Below the pieces are notes generated by a model that ran no database searches, had not been told where the DNA came from, and saw only the letters and a list, made by a program, of their open reading frames with translations. Position numbers and translations under genes: made by a program. A DNA stretch of 64,000 bases from Acanthopleura granulata (Eukaryota > Mollusca > Polyplacophora > Chitonida > Chitonidae). Shown here piece by piece: positions 22,801-34,000 of this stretch. The stretch covers positions 14,385,432-14,449,431 of the forward strand of contig JABBOT010000014.1 in NCBI GenBank assembly GCA_016165875.1. The letters are read 5' to 3'. Each line of letters begins with the position of its first letter. The first letter of the stretch is position 1.

Positions 22801-25212
22801 TACATGGGAAGGTCCTCCAGCAAGCTGCCGATGGTCGTGGGTTTCCCCCGGCCTCTGCTCAGTTTCCTCCTACCATAATGCTGACCGCCGTCGTGTAAGT
22901 GAAATATTCTTGTGTACGGCATTAAACACCAATGAAATAAATGAATAAATTTTGAAAAGGACTTGCCTGGATACCGGTGAAGTTTTTTCAGTGCTCTGCT
23001 CAGTTTTCCACTCTCTTTAGCAGTGTAAAACACCAATAAAATAAATAAATTTTGCATGGCCCCTCCAGTTCATAGAGTAGTTATATCATAAATAAGGTTT
23101 CTTTTGCAGGCCTTTTTAAGGATTAGGCCAAATATGTCCCTTTGTTGTAACTCAACTGGAGTTCCAAAGCAACAGAGCCTCAAGTTCTCTAAAATTTTTA
23201 TAGGCTTTTTGACCGAATTTTAAACAGTATCCCCACAACGGGTTACACCAAACAATGACTTTTATGAGGAGGATCTTACCATAGCATCTTTCTGAATTCG
23301 TTCACAGTAAGATTCAGCTTACATTGTACTTGTTAATTTACCGGTATGCTTGTCAGATTGGGTGTTTGCTATGATAAGACCGAAATGCTGCTTGACCTGG
23401 CATTAAAGGAAAAGACAACAAAAAATATAAGGAAGGTTATTTCAGAAGAGGGGTCCATACAAACCTGAATGGGTGTCGGTGTTATTTTATGATTTGCTTG
23501 GTAACTCTATAAATCAGCTTTTAACCAGGAATTCTTACGAGGCCATTGGATAACATAATGTTGCATCAGCTGTACCTTACGCTTTTCAGTATCAGAGGCG
23601 AGACACTGTTTTGTGAAGTATTATTAATTGAAGGCCGCACATTCTTGCCTACTGGTTGAGACCTTGGGAAATGACCCCAGATGTATTCCACTGCCACTTT
23701 CTCATTGAAAGGAAAACAGCTGATTTAATACTACTTCTCCATAGCAAACTTTTGAACTAGGAACGGGTGACATCACAGTGGAAACAGATGCCTTCTCAGG
23801 TTGTAGAAATATCTTGTGCTTGATTGGATGAATCGGAGACCCATTCAGTGTTACCTATATGGGCATTTTTGCTTACTCTGAACTGTGATCTCGGTAATCC
23901 TACATCATAAGAAGGATGGGTTTTGTAACTTTATGGATGCATCAGTACATATATTTGGTGTAGCGTTGTTTTTTAAGCTGTCATATTTTCATTCAAGTCT
24001 GATTTGTCTTGACAGGTGTCACCTTGGGTCATCGCTCGTTACAGCGGTACTATCGGCAGAACCTGCCTCCCAGGAGAACTACCCAGGGGCAGTCGGTCAT
24101 GCCACGCCTTCTGGCTCAGTACAAGGCGCTTGGCTGGACTGGTGTGAAAGGTAAGACTGTCCTGTCCTCACACTGGAGTGGATTTCTGCTAGCTTGTGCC
24201 ATCATGGTGCAGAGCTCAGATTCTGGTCATTACAGTGAGGATTGAAACTGTCACTTGTTACTGATGTGAAATGAATGTTAACAGTGATGTTAATTCCCAA
24301 GCCTGGAAACCAGCAAATAAACAAGACTCTTTTAACCCAGTAACCACACACCCATGAAACAGCTGCATGTTGAACCTTTATGTGCTGTGCTTGGTGTCCT
24401 CCACTCGTAAAACCAACCATTGCTGTCTCTTTCCTGCATGTGCTTACAAAAATGTGACAGTGCTATGCCTCATATCCTCGACTCATAAAGCCAATCATTG
24501 CTCTGTCTGGTGTCCTCTATGTACTTATAAACACATGACAGTGCTCTACCTGGTGTCCTCCACTCTTGAAACCTGACAGTACTGAGTTACCTGCTTACAA
24601 AACCTATGTACTCTGCCAGGTTTCCTCTGTTGGTAAAAGCTGACATGGGTTTCCTTTACTCATAAGACTTCAGTGTTCAGTGTCAGAACAATGCTTGGCG
24701 TAATATTCAGGTCACATTGGTGAAATCCGTGTCTGCCTGAGAATGGCATAAAGCATGACTAAAAAAAGTTGATAAATACATTGCATCCAAGGATACATCT
24801 CAGTAATTCTTTTTATTTGTCAGTGATATGATTGCACTGGTTTGATGGGTGGACAAAACTAGAGTGCCTGGGCTTATCGATTTGGGACAAAAAAATACGT
24901 CTTTGTAGGTTTTGTAAGCATGTCTGTAATGTTAATAAATAATATATGTTGTGCAGGAAAATGTAAATGCTTGTATATTAGTGACGGTCTGGGCATACGC
25001 TTACTTGCAAGCTTAAAAATACATTTGGCATCAACATGTTGATTTAGATCCTTATGCTGTTAAGGGTGGTCTGTGTGCTTTCAGGCGAGGCTGCCGTACA
25101 GAAGGCCAAAGACCTGGCTGAGTTTCGTCGGCTGCGTCACCACCACTACATGAAACTGGGGGTCAAGGCCAACAAACTACAGCACCATTTCCGCTGTCAG
25201 GTTGTCTTCTAA
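16882..25212 (+). CDS. ZNF622: Zinc finger protein 622 homologue (REI1/Reh1 family)
   Basis: Seven coding exons, 16882-17058, 18261-18603, 19309-19506, 20728-20890, 21662-21801, 24016-24150 and 25085-25212, join without frame error into 427 aa; human is 477. The family acts in the cytoplasm on pre-60S ribosomal subunits, where yeast Rei1 helps release and recycle Arx1 and probes the exit tunnel. C2H2 fingers: finger 1 with C8, C11, H24, H30 (CITCRVAFHDADTQRAHYKS); finger 2 with C71, C74, H87, H93; finger 3 from ECLFC to HMTIKH; finger 4 from VCLWCNEKG to the H..H of RHMVDKGH. Conserved C-terminal blocks are LVLPSG, LGHRSLQRYYRQ, QYKALGWTG and HHFRCQVVF at the stop. The start is the ATG with MSDALFTC; an acceptor at 16870 implies an upstream 5' UTR exon. 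A Glu-rich run is encoded near 21733-21763. The donor of exon 4 has been tandemly duplicated into the next intron. Confidence 0.96.
17083..17165 (-). mobile_element. SINE tail fragment in ZNF622 intron 1
   Basis: Begins 'ttatttatttgattggtgtt', 25 bases after the exon 1 donor, then 'actcaagaatatttcactta' and 'ggcggccagcgttatgatgg'. Head and body are missing. Confidence 0.75.
17308..17492. mobile_element. MITE-like element, copy 2
   Basis: Left end gcgggttttccggccagttt; right end gagaaagtggctaaaggagg then cccctg. The inside has 'aatttgaacaaatcagaaag' and 'catgaaaactcaa', shared with copies 1, 4 and 5. Confidence 0.65.
19033..19262 (+). mobile_element. SINE, near full length, in ZNF622 intron 2
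   Basis: A tRNA-like head 'ggcctctgtggctgatgggg', a B-box-like 'gtgagtttaagccggg', a shortened body and an AAATAAATAC tail. It ends about 45 bases before the exon 3 acceptor at 19308. Confidence 0.8.
20843..21285 (+). repeat. Tandem duplication of ZNF622 exon 4 end plus splice donor
   Basis: After the exon ends at 20890, seven units of 51-52 bp follow (20891-20942, 20943-20993, 20994-21045, 21046-21096, 21097-21148, 21149-21200, 21201-21252) and a partial eighth to about 21285. Each unit repeats the last coding stretch (gaggcagtgctggagtac, then gacttttatggctacag in place of gacttctttgactacag) and a GTAAAC donor. The units resemble each other more than they resemble the exon. Splicing from any later donor would read AGG TAA, an immediate stop. 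Confidence 0.95.
22281..22614 (+). repeat. 10-bp minisatellite, about 33 units
   Basis: Unit (a/g)tatgatgYcag or tgtgatgYcag repeats without interruption. Two positions vary in blocks (tgtgatg or tatgatg; gtcag or gccag). In ZNF622 intron 5. Confidence 0.95.
22695..22950 (+). mobile_element. SINE, near full length, in ZNF622 intron 5
   Basis: Head 'tcctctgtagctgagggggt', body 'gatggtcgtgggtttccccc', and tail 'cattaaacaccaatgaaata'. A second partial 3' end follows at about 22990-23050 (gtgtaaaacaccaataaaat). Confidence 0.85.
24370..24650 (+). repeat. Degenerate tandem repeat in ZNF622 intron 6
   Basis: 'tggtgtcctccactc', 'gacagtgct' and 'cttacaaa' recur three to four times about 95 bases apart. 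Well diverged. Confidence 0.5.
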
Positions 25213-25802
25213 TTGGACAAGCAGTTGTGAGAGGAAAAGACAGTTCAAGCAGAGATACTATTTCAGGATTTCTTTTCCTGGTTGATCTGTTAAATGTAAC
25301 CTACGCTGCCTTTGATGGTGAAAATTTTGATTTCATGTTTTAACAATTTGAGACATACACATCATGTTATTTTTCCATCTTTGTGCTGATATTGAGCCGA
25401 TTTGTATTTGGATAAGGTTGTCTTCCTTTCGTATTTACTCCCAGGGGGAATATTCACAAAAGTTTGTGAACATCCGTTTCTTGTAACCAGCAATTGTTTA
25501 TGGTATGTGACCTGATTTATATGTATAGTTATACAGAATTGATCTTTAGTGTAATTTACCTCTCCCCTGTGCCAGGTGTACAGAAATTATGCATCTTATT
25601 TGGGGTGTGCATATTGTCTGGGCATGGGCTTGTCTGACCACTTAAGTGATTGAACACTTTAATGTTTGTGAAATGCTATGTGCATATGCTTGAGGATATC
25701 AGATTTCCTACGTGCATGTTTATTCCTTGTGTTCTCAGAGGATTATGTTTCGTTAATGCCTTCTTTCTGACTTGATACTTCAAGACTCGCTCAATTGTAA
25801 AT

Positions 25803-25808
25803 AATAAA
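25803..25808 (+). terminator. ZNF622 polyadenylation signal
   Basis: AATAAA about 590 bases after the stop at 25210-25212; the first AATAAA found after the stop. Confidence 0.5.
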
Positions 25809-26617
25809 TCTCTTGAAATTGATTCATTTGTTATGTTTGGGTGTACAGTTTATTTCTATTCCATGGAATATAAACATACTAAATTGTTTTGTTTCTCACA
25901 TTTTATGAGCCTTTTGGCAATGCCTTAAACTTTTCAACTTGTTTGCCTGGTGCTTGAAGAAAGATATGGTGCCTTACTGCAGGGCTTGTCCTGGATGTAG
26001 TTCCTGCCAAGAACAGGACTGCTGTCAGATATAGGTCAAATGTTCTGTAGTTCAGCTGCCAACACCAACTGAAGCAAATACATTGATTTATGGATGCCAG
26101 AAGCGTACAATTGCTCAGCCCACCATAGAATTCCCAAATTTGTTATCTTGAGGTGGATACAGCATCACTGCCTTGTAAGTGGTAGATCTGGAGTTCCATC
26201 CCGAACTGAGCCCACCTAAGACAGGTTTCTACCTTATTGGCACCCTGGTGTCAGCATGTGATTGGGTGAGGCATCATACCTGGTGTCAGCATGATGTGAC
26301 TGGATGGGGCATAATGTCTGATGTCAGCATGGTGTGACTGGGTCGGACACCATGGCATTTTTAGTAGGGCATCACTAATAATATGTCCACATTAGGACAG
26401 GTGTGAAAGCAAACACCATCGTCATGATGGTGGACTCAAATGACGTTAAAGCCTAATTGAACAAGCCCACCAATACTCACGCCATATCTGAGTTATGCAT
26501 TTCTTGACGATTTATATATGATTTTTCATGTCAATACTGTACTTGAAGAGTATCTTTCCTTCGAATTTGAATTTTGAAGTAGGATGCTGCACATTTTTTT
26601 CATCAACATCAAGATGG

Positions 26618-26862
26618 AGGACCCCGTGGCCAACACAGTTAGCGCACCAGTGTGGCGAAATGACCCATGAGCCTCTCACTAATGTGGTCGCAGTGATTTC
26701 AATTCCAGCTCATGATGGCTTCCTCTCCGGCCATACAGAAGGTCTGCAAGCAACCTGGTCGTGGGTTCCCCCCGGGATGCCAGATTAATGCACAATGCTA
26801 ATATAAGTGAAATATTCCTGAGTGTGGTGTAAAACACCAATAGAATAAATAAATAAATCAAG
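26618..26862 (+). mobile_element. SINE, near full length
   Basis: Head 'accccgtggccaacacagtt', B-box-like 'gtgatttcaattccag', body 'ggcttcctctccggcc' and tail 'accaatagaataaataaata'. Confidence 0.85.
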
Positions 26863-27104
26863 CCAGATGTATATATTGGATCCATAACCCTTGTAAACAG
26901 ATAATATGGCCACTAGTACCCGACACCTGATAGCAGTATTTGAGTTGCACTGAATGCAGGAGGTGTTAGTTCTATCCCAGCCTGAAACTGAAGTTCCAAG
27001 CTTTCCCTGCCTCCGCTGTTTTCCTGTCTTTGGTACACATAGCAACCAGCAATTTACAAGTTTGTTTAGCTCTTCACGTCTTCTAGGAACATGGTTGGAA
27101 ATCA

Positions 27105-27260
27105 CTTGTGTCAAGTTGGTTGGATATCATCTCTCCCAAGTTAGTTGGAGGTCACTTGCAAGAAGGTAGTTGGAGATCACTTGCATGAAGTTATTTGGAG
27201 GTCACTTGCATGAAGGTAGTTGGAGGTCCCTTCCCTTAAGTTGGTTGGAGGCCACTTGCA
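27105..27260 (+). repeat. Imperfect 25-bp tandem repeat
   Basis: Variants of 'ttggttggaggtcacttgca' plus 'tgaag' occur about six times in a row. Confidence 0.8.
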
Positions 27261-27545
27261 TTAAGCTTTTGAAAAGCAGTGACTTGGCAATTGTCAGTGA
27301 TTTTTCTCCCATGACCTTAGTCTTCTGGAGATAATTTAACAACACTTCATGTGGATGCCTTTCTCCATAAATATATGAAGTAGCTCAATAAGGTGGCATA
27401 ATTGATGGGAGAATAAATTAGCCAATGGAATCACACAGATGACACCACACTACAACTGTTCTAATTTTTTGGAAAAACAGATGTCAAAGGAATGGAATTT
27501 TTTTCCTTTCAGCACAACTAAAATCTGTCCTTAAAATATGAAAGG

Positions 27546-27810
27546 GGGCCTTCGTGGCTCAGTCAGTTAGCGCGCTAATGCAGTGCAATGACCGAAGCCT
27601 CCCACCAATATGGTCGCTGTGAGGTCAAGCCCAGCTCATGCTGGCTTCCTCTCTGGCCGTACGTGGGAAGGTCTGCCAGCATCCTGCGGATGGTCGTGGG
27701 TTTCCCCCAGGTTATGCCCGGTTTCCTCCCGCCATAATGCTGGCCACCGTCGTATAAGTGAAATATTCTTCAGTACGGCATAAATCAAATAAATAAATAA
27801 ATAAATAAAA
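27546..27810 (+). mobile_element. Full-length tRNA-derived SINE (best copy)
   Basis: The head gggggccttcgtggctcagt carries an A-box TGGCTCAGTCAG, and a B-box-like 'gtgaggtcaagcccag' follows about 55 bases later. The body has 'ggcttcctctctggccgtac' and 'cataatgctggccaccgtcg', and the 3' end is 'aaataaataaataaataaat'. About 265 bp, no open frame. I use it as the reference for the other copies here. Confidence 0.9.
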
Positions 27811-27881
27811 TATGAACAATCAGCAGTGCATGACAGTGGCTGGTTCTGGAGTTTTGGTATGGTTTGATTTAAATGTGGATT

Positions 27882-27887
27882 TTTATT
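27882..27887 (-). terminator. Candidate SMARCAL1 polyadenylation signal
   Basis: TTTATT on the plus strand, so AATAAA on the gene strand, about 135 bases after the stop at 28023-28025. Confidence 0.35.
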
Positions 27888-28022
27888 GGAAAATTTGTAT
27901 AAGAAGTATCAAAATGAATTATGAAATTCACATAACTATCGAAAATTAGCACTTCAGTACATATACATGCACACATACTCTACATGTAAACGTTTTTAAG
28001 GCCAAAGTTTTCATCGTCATAG

Positions 28023-31000
28023 TCAAAGCTTGATTTTTTTGGCCAGTGGCTGTCCATCACTTTCTTCCCATTCGATGATATCATGCAGCCAATCACAGTC
28101 ATCCTCAATCTCATCTGGTGCATCTGGTTGGTCAGATTTATTGTAACTCCTGTTGTCACTGGCAACACAGGTCTGCTGTTTGAAAAACTGTTTGATCTTG
28201 GCCTGTTTGGATGGGCTCTCTGACAAGAAAAGAAGGATGTACAAGTACATGTGTAACAAAAAACAAATCAGTGTGGGAGATAAAGCTGGCCACACAGGTT
28301 AGAACACTTGCAGCACAATGACCTCAATGCCTCTCACCAATGCGGTTGCTGGAAGTTCAAGTCTGGTTCTCTCCGACCGTATGTAAGAAGGTCTGCCAGC
28401 AACCTGCGGATGCTCGTGGGTGGTCTGCCCGGTTTCCTCCCACCATAATGCTGGCTGTCGTCATATAAGTGAAATATTCCTGAATGCAGCGTTAAACACC
28501 AGTCAAATAAATCAAATGAGATAAAGCACACATCACTTTGTATGCACTGGTACAACACTGGCCAGTGCCCATGAATATCTTTGCCCTAGATGCTGGTATC
28601 TATGCCCAGTCATGGTCAGCAGAGGGAGCACTGTCTGTCATGGTCTCATGAGTCAAAACTAAATTTTAGGTGACCTTCCATTCGGCTTGACATGCTTCGC
28701 AACTGCAGTCAGTAATACAATGGGAACAATGATGACGCCTTTCTGAGTGAGCAAATCAACTTCACTGTGAAGGCTGCTCTTGTCTGCCATGAGGTCTTAC
28801 CTCAACACTGGGTCTACTGATACCTGTGGAGAGGGTGAGATGAGAGATATTATTTATTGGATTTGTGTTTCACGGCCTTCTCCAGAATATTTCACTTATA
28901 CAACCGCAGCCAGCATAATGTTGGTAGAAAACCAGGCAGGGGATGGGTGAAACCCACAAGCATTTGCAGGTTGCTGGCAGACCTTGCCAATTACGATTGG
29001 AGCTGAGGTAAATGACGGGTGCTGGTCAGACAAACATATTCTCTGTGGTACCAAACACTACAAGCATGCATTTCACACCCTGTATTGAAGAAAACATCTT
29101 CATATGATGAAGGTCATCAGGTTTATGGATTCTGGAGAAAACTTAGGGCCTACGCCAGGTATCTGACACACTTACGGACACTGTCAACTCCTTTCCCTGC
29201 AATTCACTCAGCTCTGGTTTTCTTAATGTCTACCATTGTTCCTTTTAAAAACATAAGCCTGTACATTCTCACCATTGGCTTATTCCAGAAACAGTTCACC
29301 AGAATATTTTGTTTGTTTGTTTGTTTGATTGGTCTTTTACCCTGTACTCAAGAGTATTTCACTTATACGAGGGCGGCCAGCATTATGGTGGGAGGAAACC
29401 GAGCAGAGCCCGGGGGAAACCCACAACCATCTGCAGGTTGCTGGTAGACCTTCCCAAGTATGATCGGAGAGGAAGACAGCATGAGCTGGACTTGAACTCA
29501 CAGCGACCGCATTGGTTGGAGGCTTCGGGTCATTGTGCTGCGATAGCACGCTAACCGACTGAGAAACGGAGGCCCCCACCACCAGAATATAGAATATCAA
29601 GATGACTTCAATATTTGGACTGATGTTATTCTATGCACAACTGATCTGCAGTTGAACCACAGAGCACAAATCTTAGACGTGACTGGTGTGTATCCGTGCC
29701 TGTAATTGTGGATTATCATGGAGGTCTGTCATTGGGAGTGACATTATTCAGAGGCCTGGCTTCTGATCAATAGTTTGGGTGACAATTATGAGGTTTGATT
29801 GACTACACCATACTGAAAAAGATTTCATTCATACCTTGTAGAGGGCATGCGAGTGCCCAGAGTAAACCAAGGAATTCGACAACTTACTGATGGATTTTTT
29901 TCATGTCCCATGCTAACTCACATGCCATACTGCTGATAAGCAAGTTGTCATCATTGAATGAAAGATTGTGTACACAGCCCTATAAGCACTGTTTCCGTGG
30001 TAACTGATTTTTATCAAAGCTAATACCAACAGTTTAAGTGGCGGAATCAACAAATTACCATTATAAGAAATGAAAACAAGTTACCTTAATAGAGTTAATC
30101 CATGAAAACTATTTTACCTTTGGTTTCAACTGATATAACAAAAATACTTTTATTATACGTAGTGATTGTGAATTAACACAACAATTACACTGACTTTTTG
30201 GGCTTGTTTGAGTTGGAATTGACTCATTTTCTGGACTTGATGCCACATCATCTCCAGTTATCTCCCCTTGTTCATCAGTGAAGCTTGATTCTTCAAAGAA
30301 TGATTCTTCGAAAAACTTCCTCAAATCTTCCTGTTTAGAATCCTGCAGGTAATTAAATTATGAAATAAATATGAAATAAATATTCAGGCAACAAATTATG
30401 AACTTCAAAGGGAAAGACCTCGTAAAAATTAAGTTATGGCGAGTAGAAAGACCATTAAAAACTATACCTAAAAACATCTTCACTGATTTTTGTCAGATTT
30501 CTTTTTCACCAAATTAAATGTTGTCAAATGTTTTGATTGGATGGTGGGTAATATGGACCATATTGATAATGTGTGTCAATTGTGATGTCACAAAACTTTT
30601 TGTACATCTTAATGTTCAGGTCTGAATAAAATTCTTGTGAACCGTACACCTGTTATGTGTCCCTTTGTGTAGAAAAGCGAATAAGATGTTGAAGTTCTGC
30701 TTTAGGGCCAGAGAAAGATAGGCGTGGCGTCACTGTTGACACACATGATCAAAATGGTCCATAAAACCCACCATACAAAATATTTGACTGCATTTAATTT
30801 GGTGAAAAAATTCTGAAAAAATCAGTGAATGTATTTTCAGACACAGTTTTTAGCGGTCTTTTTACTCACCATGACTTAATTTTTTTTAGGTCTATTCCTT
30901 TAAGGTATATTTTACCCGGTGGTTGAAAAGCAAACTTAAGCTGTGCTAAGACCAAAACCACTATTTTCTTGGTTTCATCATAAAAGATATTCCATATCAC

Positions 31001-34000
31001 ATGAAACCAAATTCACTAGAACTACAACTACCTAAATCATTGTTCTGTACACTAACGTGCAATATAGCATTGACTTCTCTTTCAATGTAAAACTTCTGAC
31101 CTAAATCAAACGTTGCCATCTTGGGCACCAATCAGTGGCTTCATGTATAAAGTTTCATTGAAGTTGGCTAAGTATACTCGGAGATATAACAGCTGACAAC
31201 AGTACAATGTAATCTTTTCTAGGCTGCTCCTTTAGTGCAAAGATCGCAAGTGTCTGCCTCAGAGAAGTCTTCCTTGGACAGACCAGCATTACTCAGCACA
31301 CACAACTCACCTGCTGATGACAGGTATCTGCCTCAAAGAAGTCTTCCTTGGACAGATCAGCCTTACTCAGCACACACAACTCACCTGCTGATGACAGGTA
31401 TCTGCCTCAAAGAAGTCTTCCTTGGACAGATCAGCCTTACTCAGCACACACAACTCATCTGCTGATGACAGGTATCTGCCTCAGAGAAGTCTTCCTTGGA
31501 CAGACCAGCCTTACTCAGCACGCACAACTCACCTGCTGATGACAGGTATCTGCCTCAGAGAAGTCGTCCTTGGGCAGACCAGCCTTACTCAGCACACACA
31601 ACTCACCTGCTGACGACAGGCATTACTCAGCACACACAACTCACCTGCTGACGACAGGTATCTGCCTCAGAGAAGTCTTCCTTGGACAGATCAGCCTTAC
31701 TCAGCACACACAACTCACCTGCTGACGACAGGTATCTGCCTCAGAGAAGTCTTCCTTGGACAGACCAGCCTTACTCAGCACACTCAACTTTTTCTGCACA
31801 AGCGGCCTGCACACATTCAACAAAAAACCAATTGATACAGTATATTTTATAGATGATCTACATTTTTGACCCAAAAAGTGTATTAGGATATACAAATAGA
31901 TGTCATAAAATATAGTTTTTGGTGCAGGAACATATTACTGCAATACAATATCAATCTGTCTCCCAAACAATTTACCAAACATTTTGTTGATCCACCAACT
32001 AGCTTAACAAAGTGCAAAAGCATAGAAACTCCGAATAAAGAAATGTAACGCATGGTTGACGTTCTCAATATTTCGTATAAGTTTCACTTGTCATCTTCAG
32101 GAGAAGTAATTTGTACAATCAACAAACACACATATATATACATTTACCGAAAAGCAGACATTACAAGGCTGAATAAAATACACTGCGATGATTGGTCAAA
32201 TGATTCAACCAATGGAAATTAAACATTGATCAATCACGGACATTCAGGCAAACATCAATAAACAGATGTAGTTATGACAGCACCAGGCATTTGACCCTAA
32301 TACAAACAAACTGTTATAACGTGTAGTCAGCCAGTACCTTCGAAAAATCAGATGGAACCTTCCTTAGCCAGTGTGTATAACTGTCCAAAGGAAAACAACA
32401 AAAACACAGCAAACTGTTAACAACAAAGATCGCACTCTGGACAATTTGAGAAGTAATATTGTTTACAAATTCTATTGTCCCGGGTGTAATGCCGTTTATA
32501 TAGGCAAAACAGAAGGCTGCTTGGCAATGCGCATTGATGAACCTGCAACTGGAAACAGTGAGATATACTCGCACACCCAGTCCTGTGAAGAATTCCATGA
32601 TTACATGAACCTAATGGATTTGCCTAACGGATTACTTAACTTGTCCAACATGTCACTTAGCTCAGCTATTCTTCTTAACACTGAAGTAATTGATACAGAT
32701 GATAACTGGAATGTTCTTTTGTTTAAAGCACCACTCACCATTCGTAGAAACCATTCTGTGCTTAACAATGGTATAAAAGCGTCAAAAGAGCTTCATTTGT
32801 TTTGCTAATTAGGTCCATTCTACCCTGTTCTCCTATGATGTGTGTACATTGCATTTTTTTTTTGATGTCTTTTAGTAAGAGTATTATCACTGTGCGTCTG
32901 TATTGACACTTGTAAATTATCCTCTTTAACATCCAGTGCTATCTCTGATCACCCTGATCCTTATTTCACACCTATCATTAATCCAACAGTTTATTCGAAA
33001 TAGTGTCAAATGCCTGGTGTTGTAATTAAACTGTGTGTGTATATTGCTGTTTTCTCTGTAAAACTGTTAGATATCACTCAAATCCATATTTCACACCTAT
33101 CACTAAAACAATAACTGTTTGTTTAAATAGGGTCAAATGCCTGGTGCTGTCATCACTATGTGTGTATTCTGCTGTATTCTCTGAATGACCGTTAGATATC
33201 GTCCTAATCTCTATTTCACACCTATCACTGAAACAATAGCAGTCTGTTAATATTAGGGTCAAATGTCTGGTGCTGTCATCACTGTGTGTATTCTGCTGTT
33301 TTCTCTGAGTGACCGTTGCATATCGTCCTAATCCCTATTTCACACCTATCACTGAAACAATAGCAGTCTGTTTGTATTAGGGTCAAATGCCTGGTGCTGA
33401 TCAACAGAGCTTTCAGAATCGAAACAAAACATGCATGTGGAGGCTGCCATCATGTACCCACACAAGGCCCAATCACTGATATGTTCAGTTTTTGTTACAG
33501 GAGCCACTGCTGTATATAATCCTCATATCACTTGACTGACAGATGTTCAACATTTAGCTCTAGCATTTTCCACTTGACAGTGACCAGGTTTAAGGGTATT
33601 TGAGTTCCATGCTCTTGACCATCTCATAGGTATATGGTCTTTAACAGTGGTCCATGTTTAAAGTTTTACATATTCATGTTACAGGGACAATCACACGACA
33701 ATCATTCAAGGTCATCAGTCAGCTCTGACCTCAGAATACAAGTTTCAGGAATCATCATATTATTGGTCACCAGTCAATTCTGACCTCAGTACATGTGTTC
33801 CAGGAATCATCATATTATTGGTCATCAGTCAGCTCTGACCTCAGCACACATGTTCCAGGAATCATTACATTGTTGGTCTTCAGTCAGTTCTGACTTCAGC
33901 ATATATGTTTCAATACATTATTGGTCATCAGTGAGTCAGTTCTAACCTCAGCACACATGTTTCAGGAATCATCTCATTACTGGTCATCAGCTGTCTCTGA

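Larger units (their letters stand above)
25860..28022. other. Repeat-rich spacer between ZNF622 and SMARCAL1 3' ends
   Basis: The two genes converge here. I see no gene, only two SINEs, a triplicated 'ggtgtcagcatgatgtgact' motif at about 26240-26345 and a 25-bp repeat at 27105-27260. Confidence 0.6.

Noticed and set aside
27546..27640. A tRNA gene
   Set aside because: The A-box and B-box belong to the head of the SINE family, which continues into the shared body and tail.
29019..29447. 142-aa plus-strand frame in the SMARCAL1 intron
   Set aside because: The C-terminal third is translated SINE; the remainder has no similarity I can name.
31235..31613. Plus-strand frames of about 63-76 aa with repeated text
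   Set aside because: Antisense readings of the SMARCAL1 exon 14 array.
32050..32110. Hammerhead ribozyme of a Penelope-like element (ctgaagatgacaagtgaaac on the minus strand)
   Set aside because: The CUGAUGA core is not intact and I could not build the three stems; orientation is also opposite to the GIY-YIG frame.
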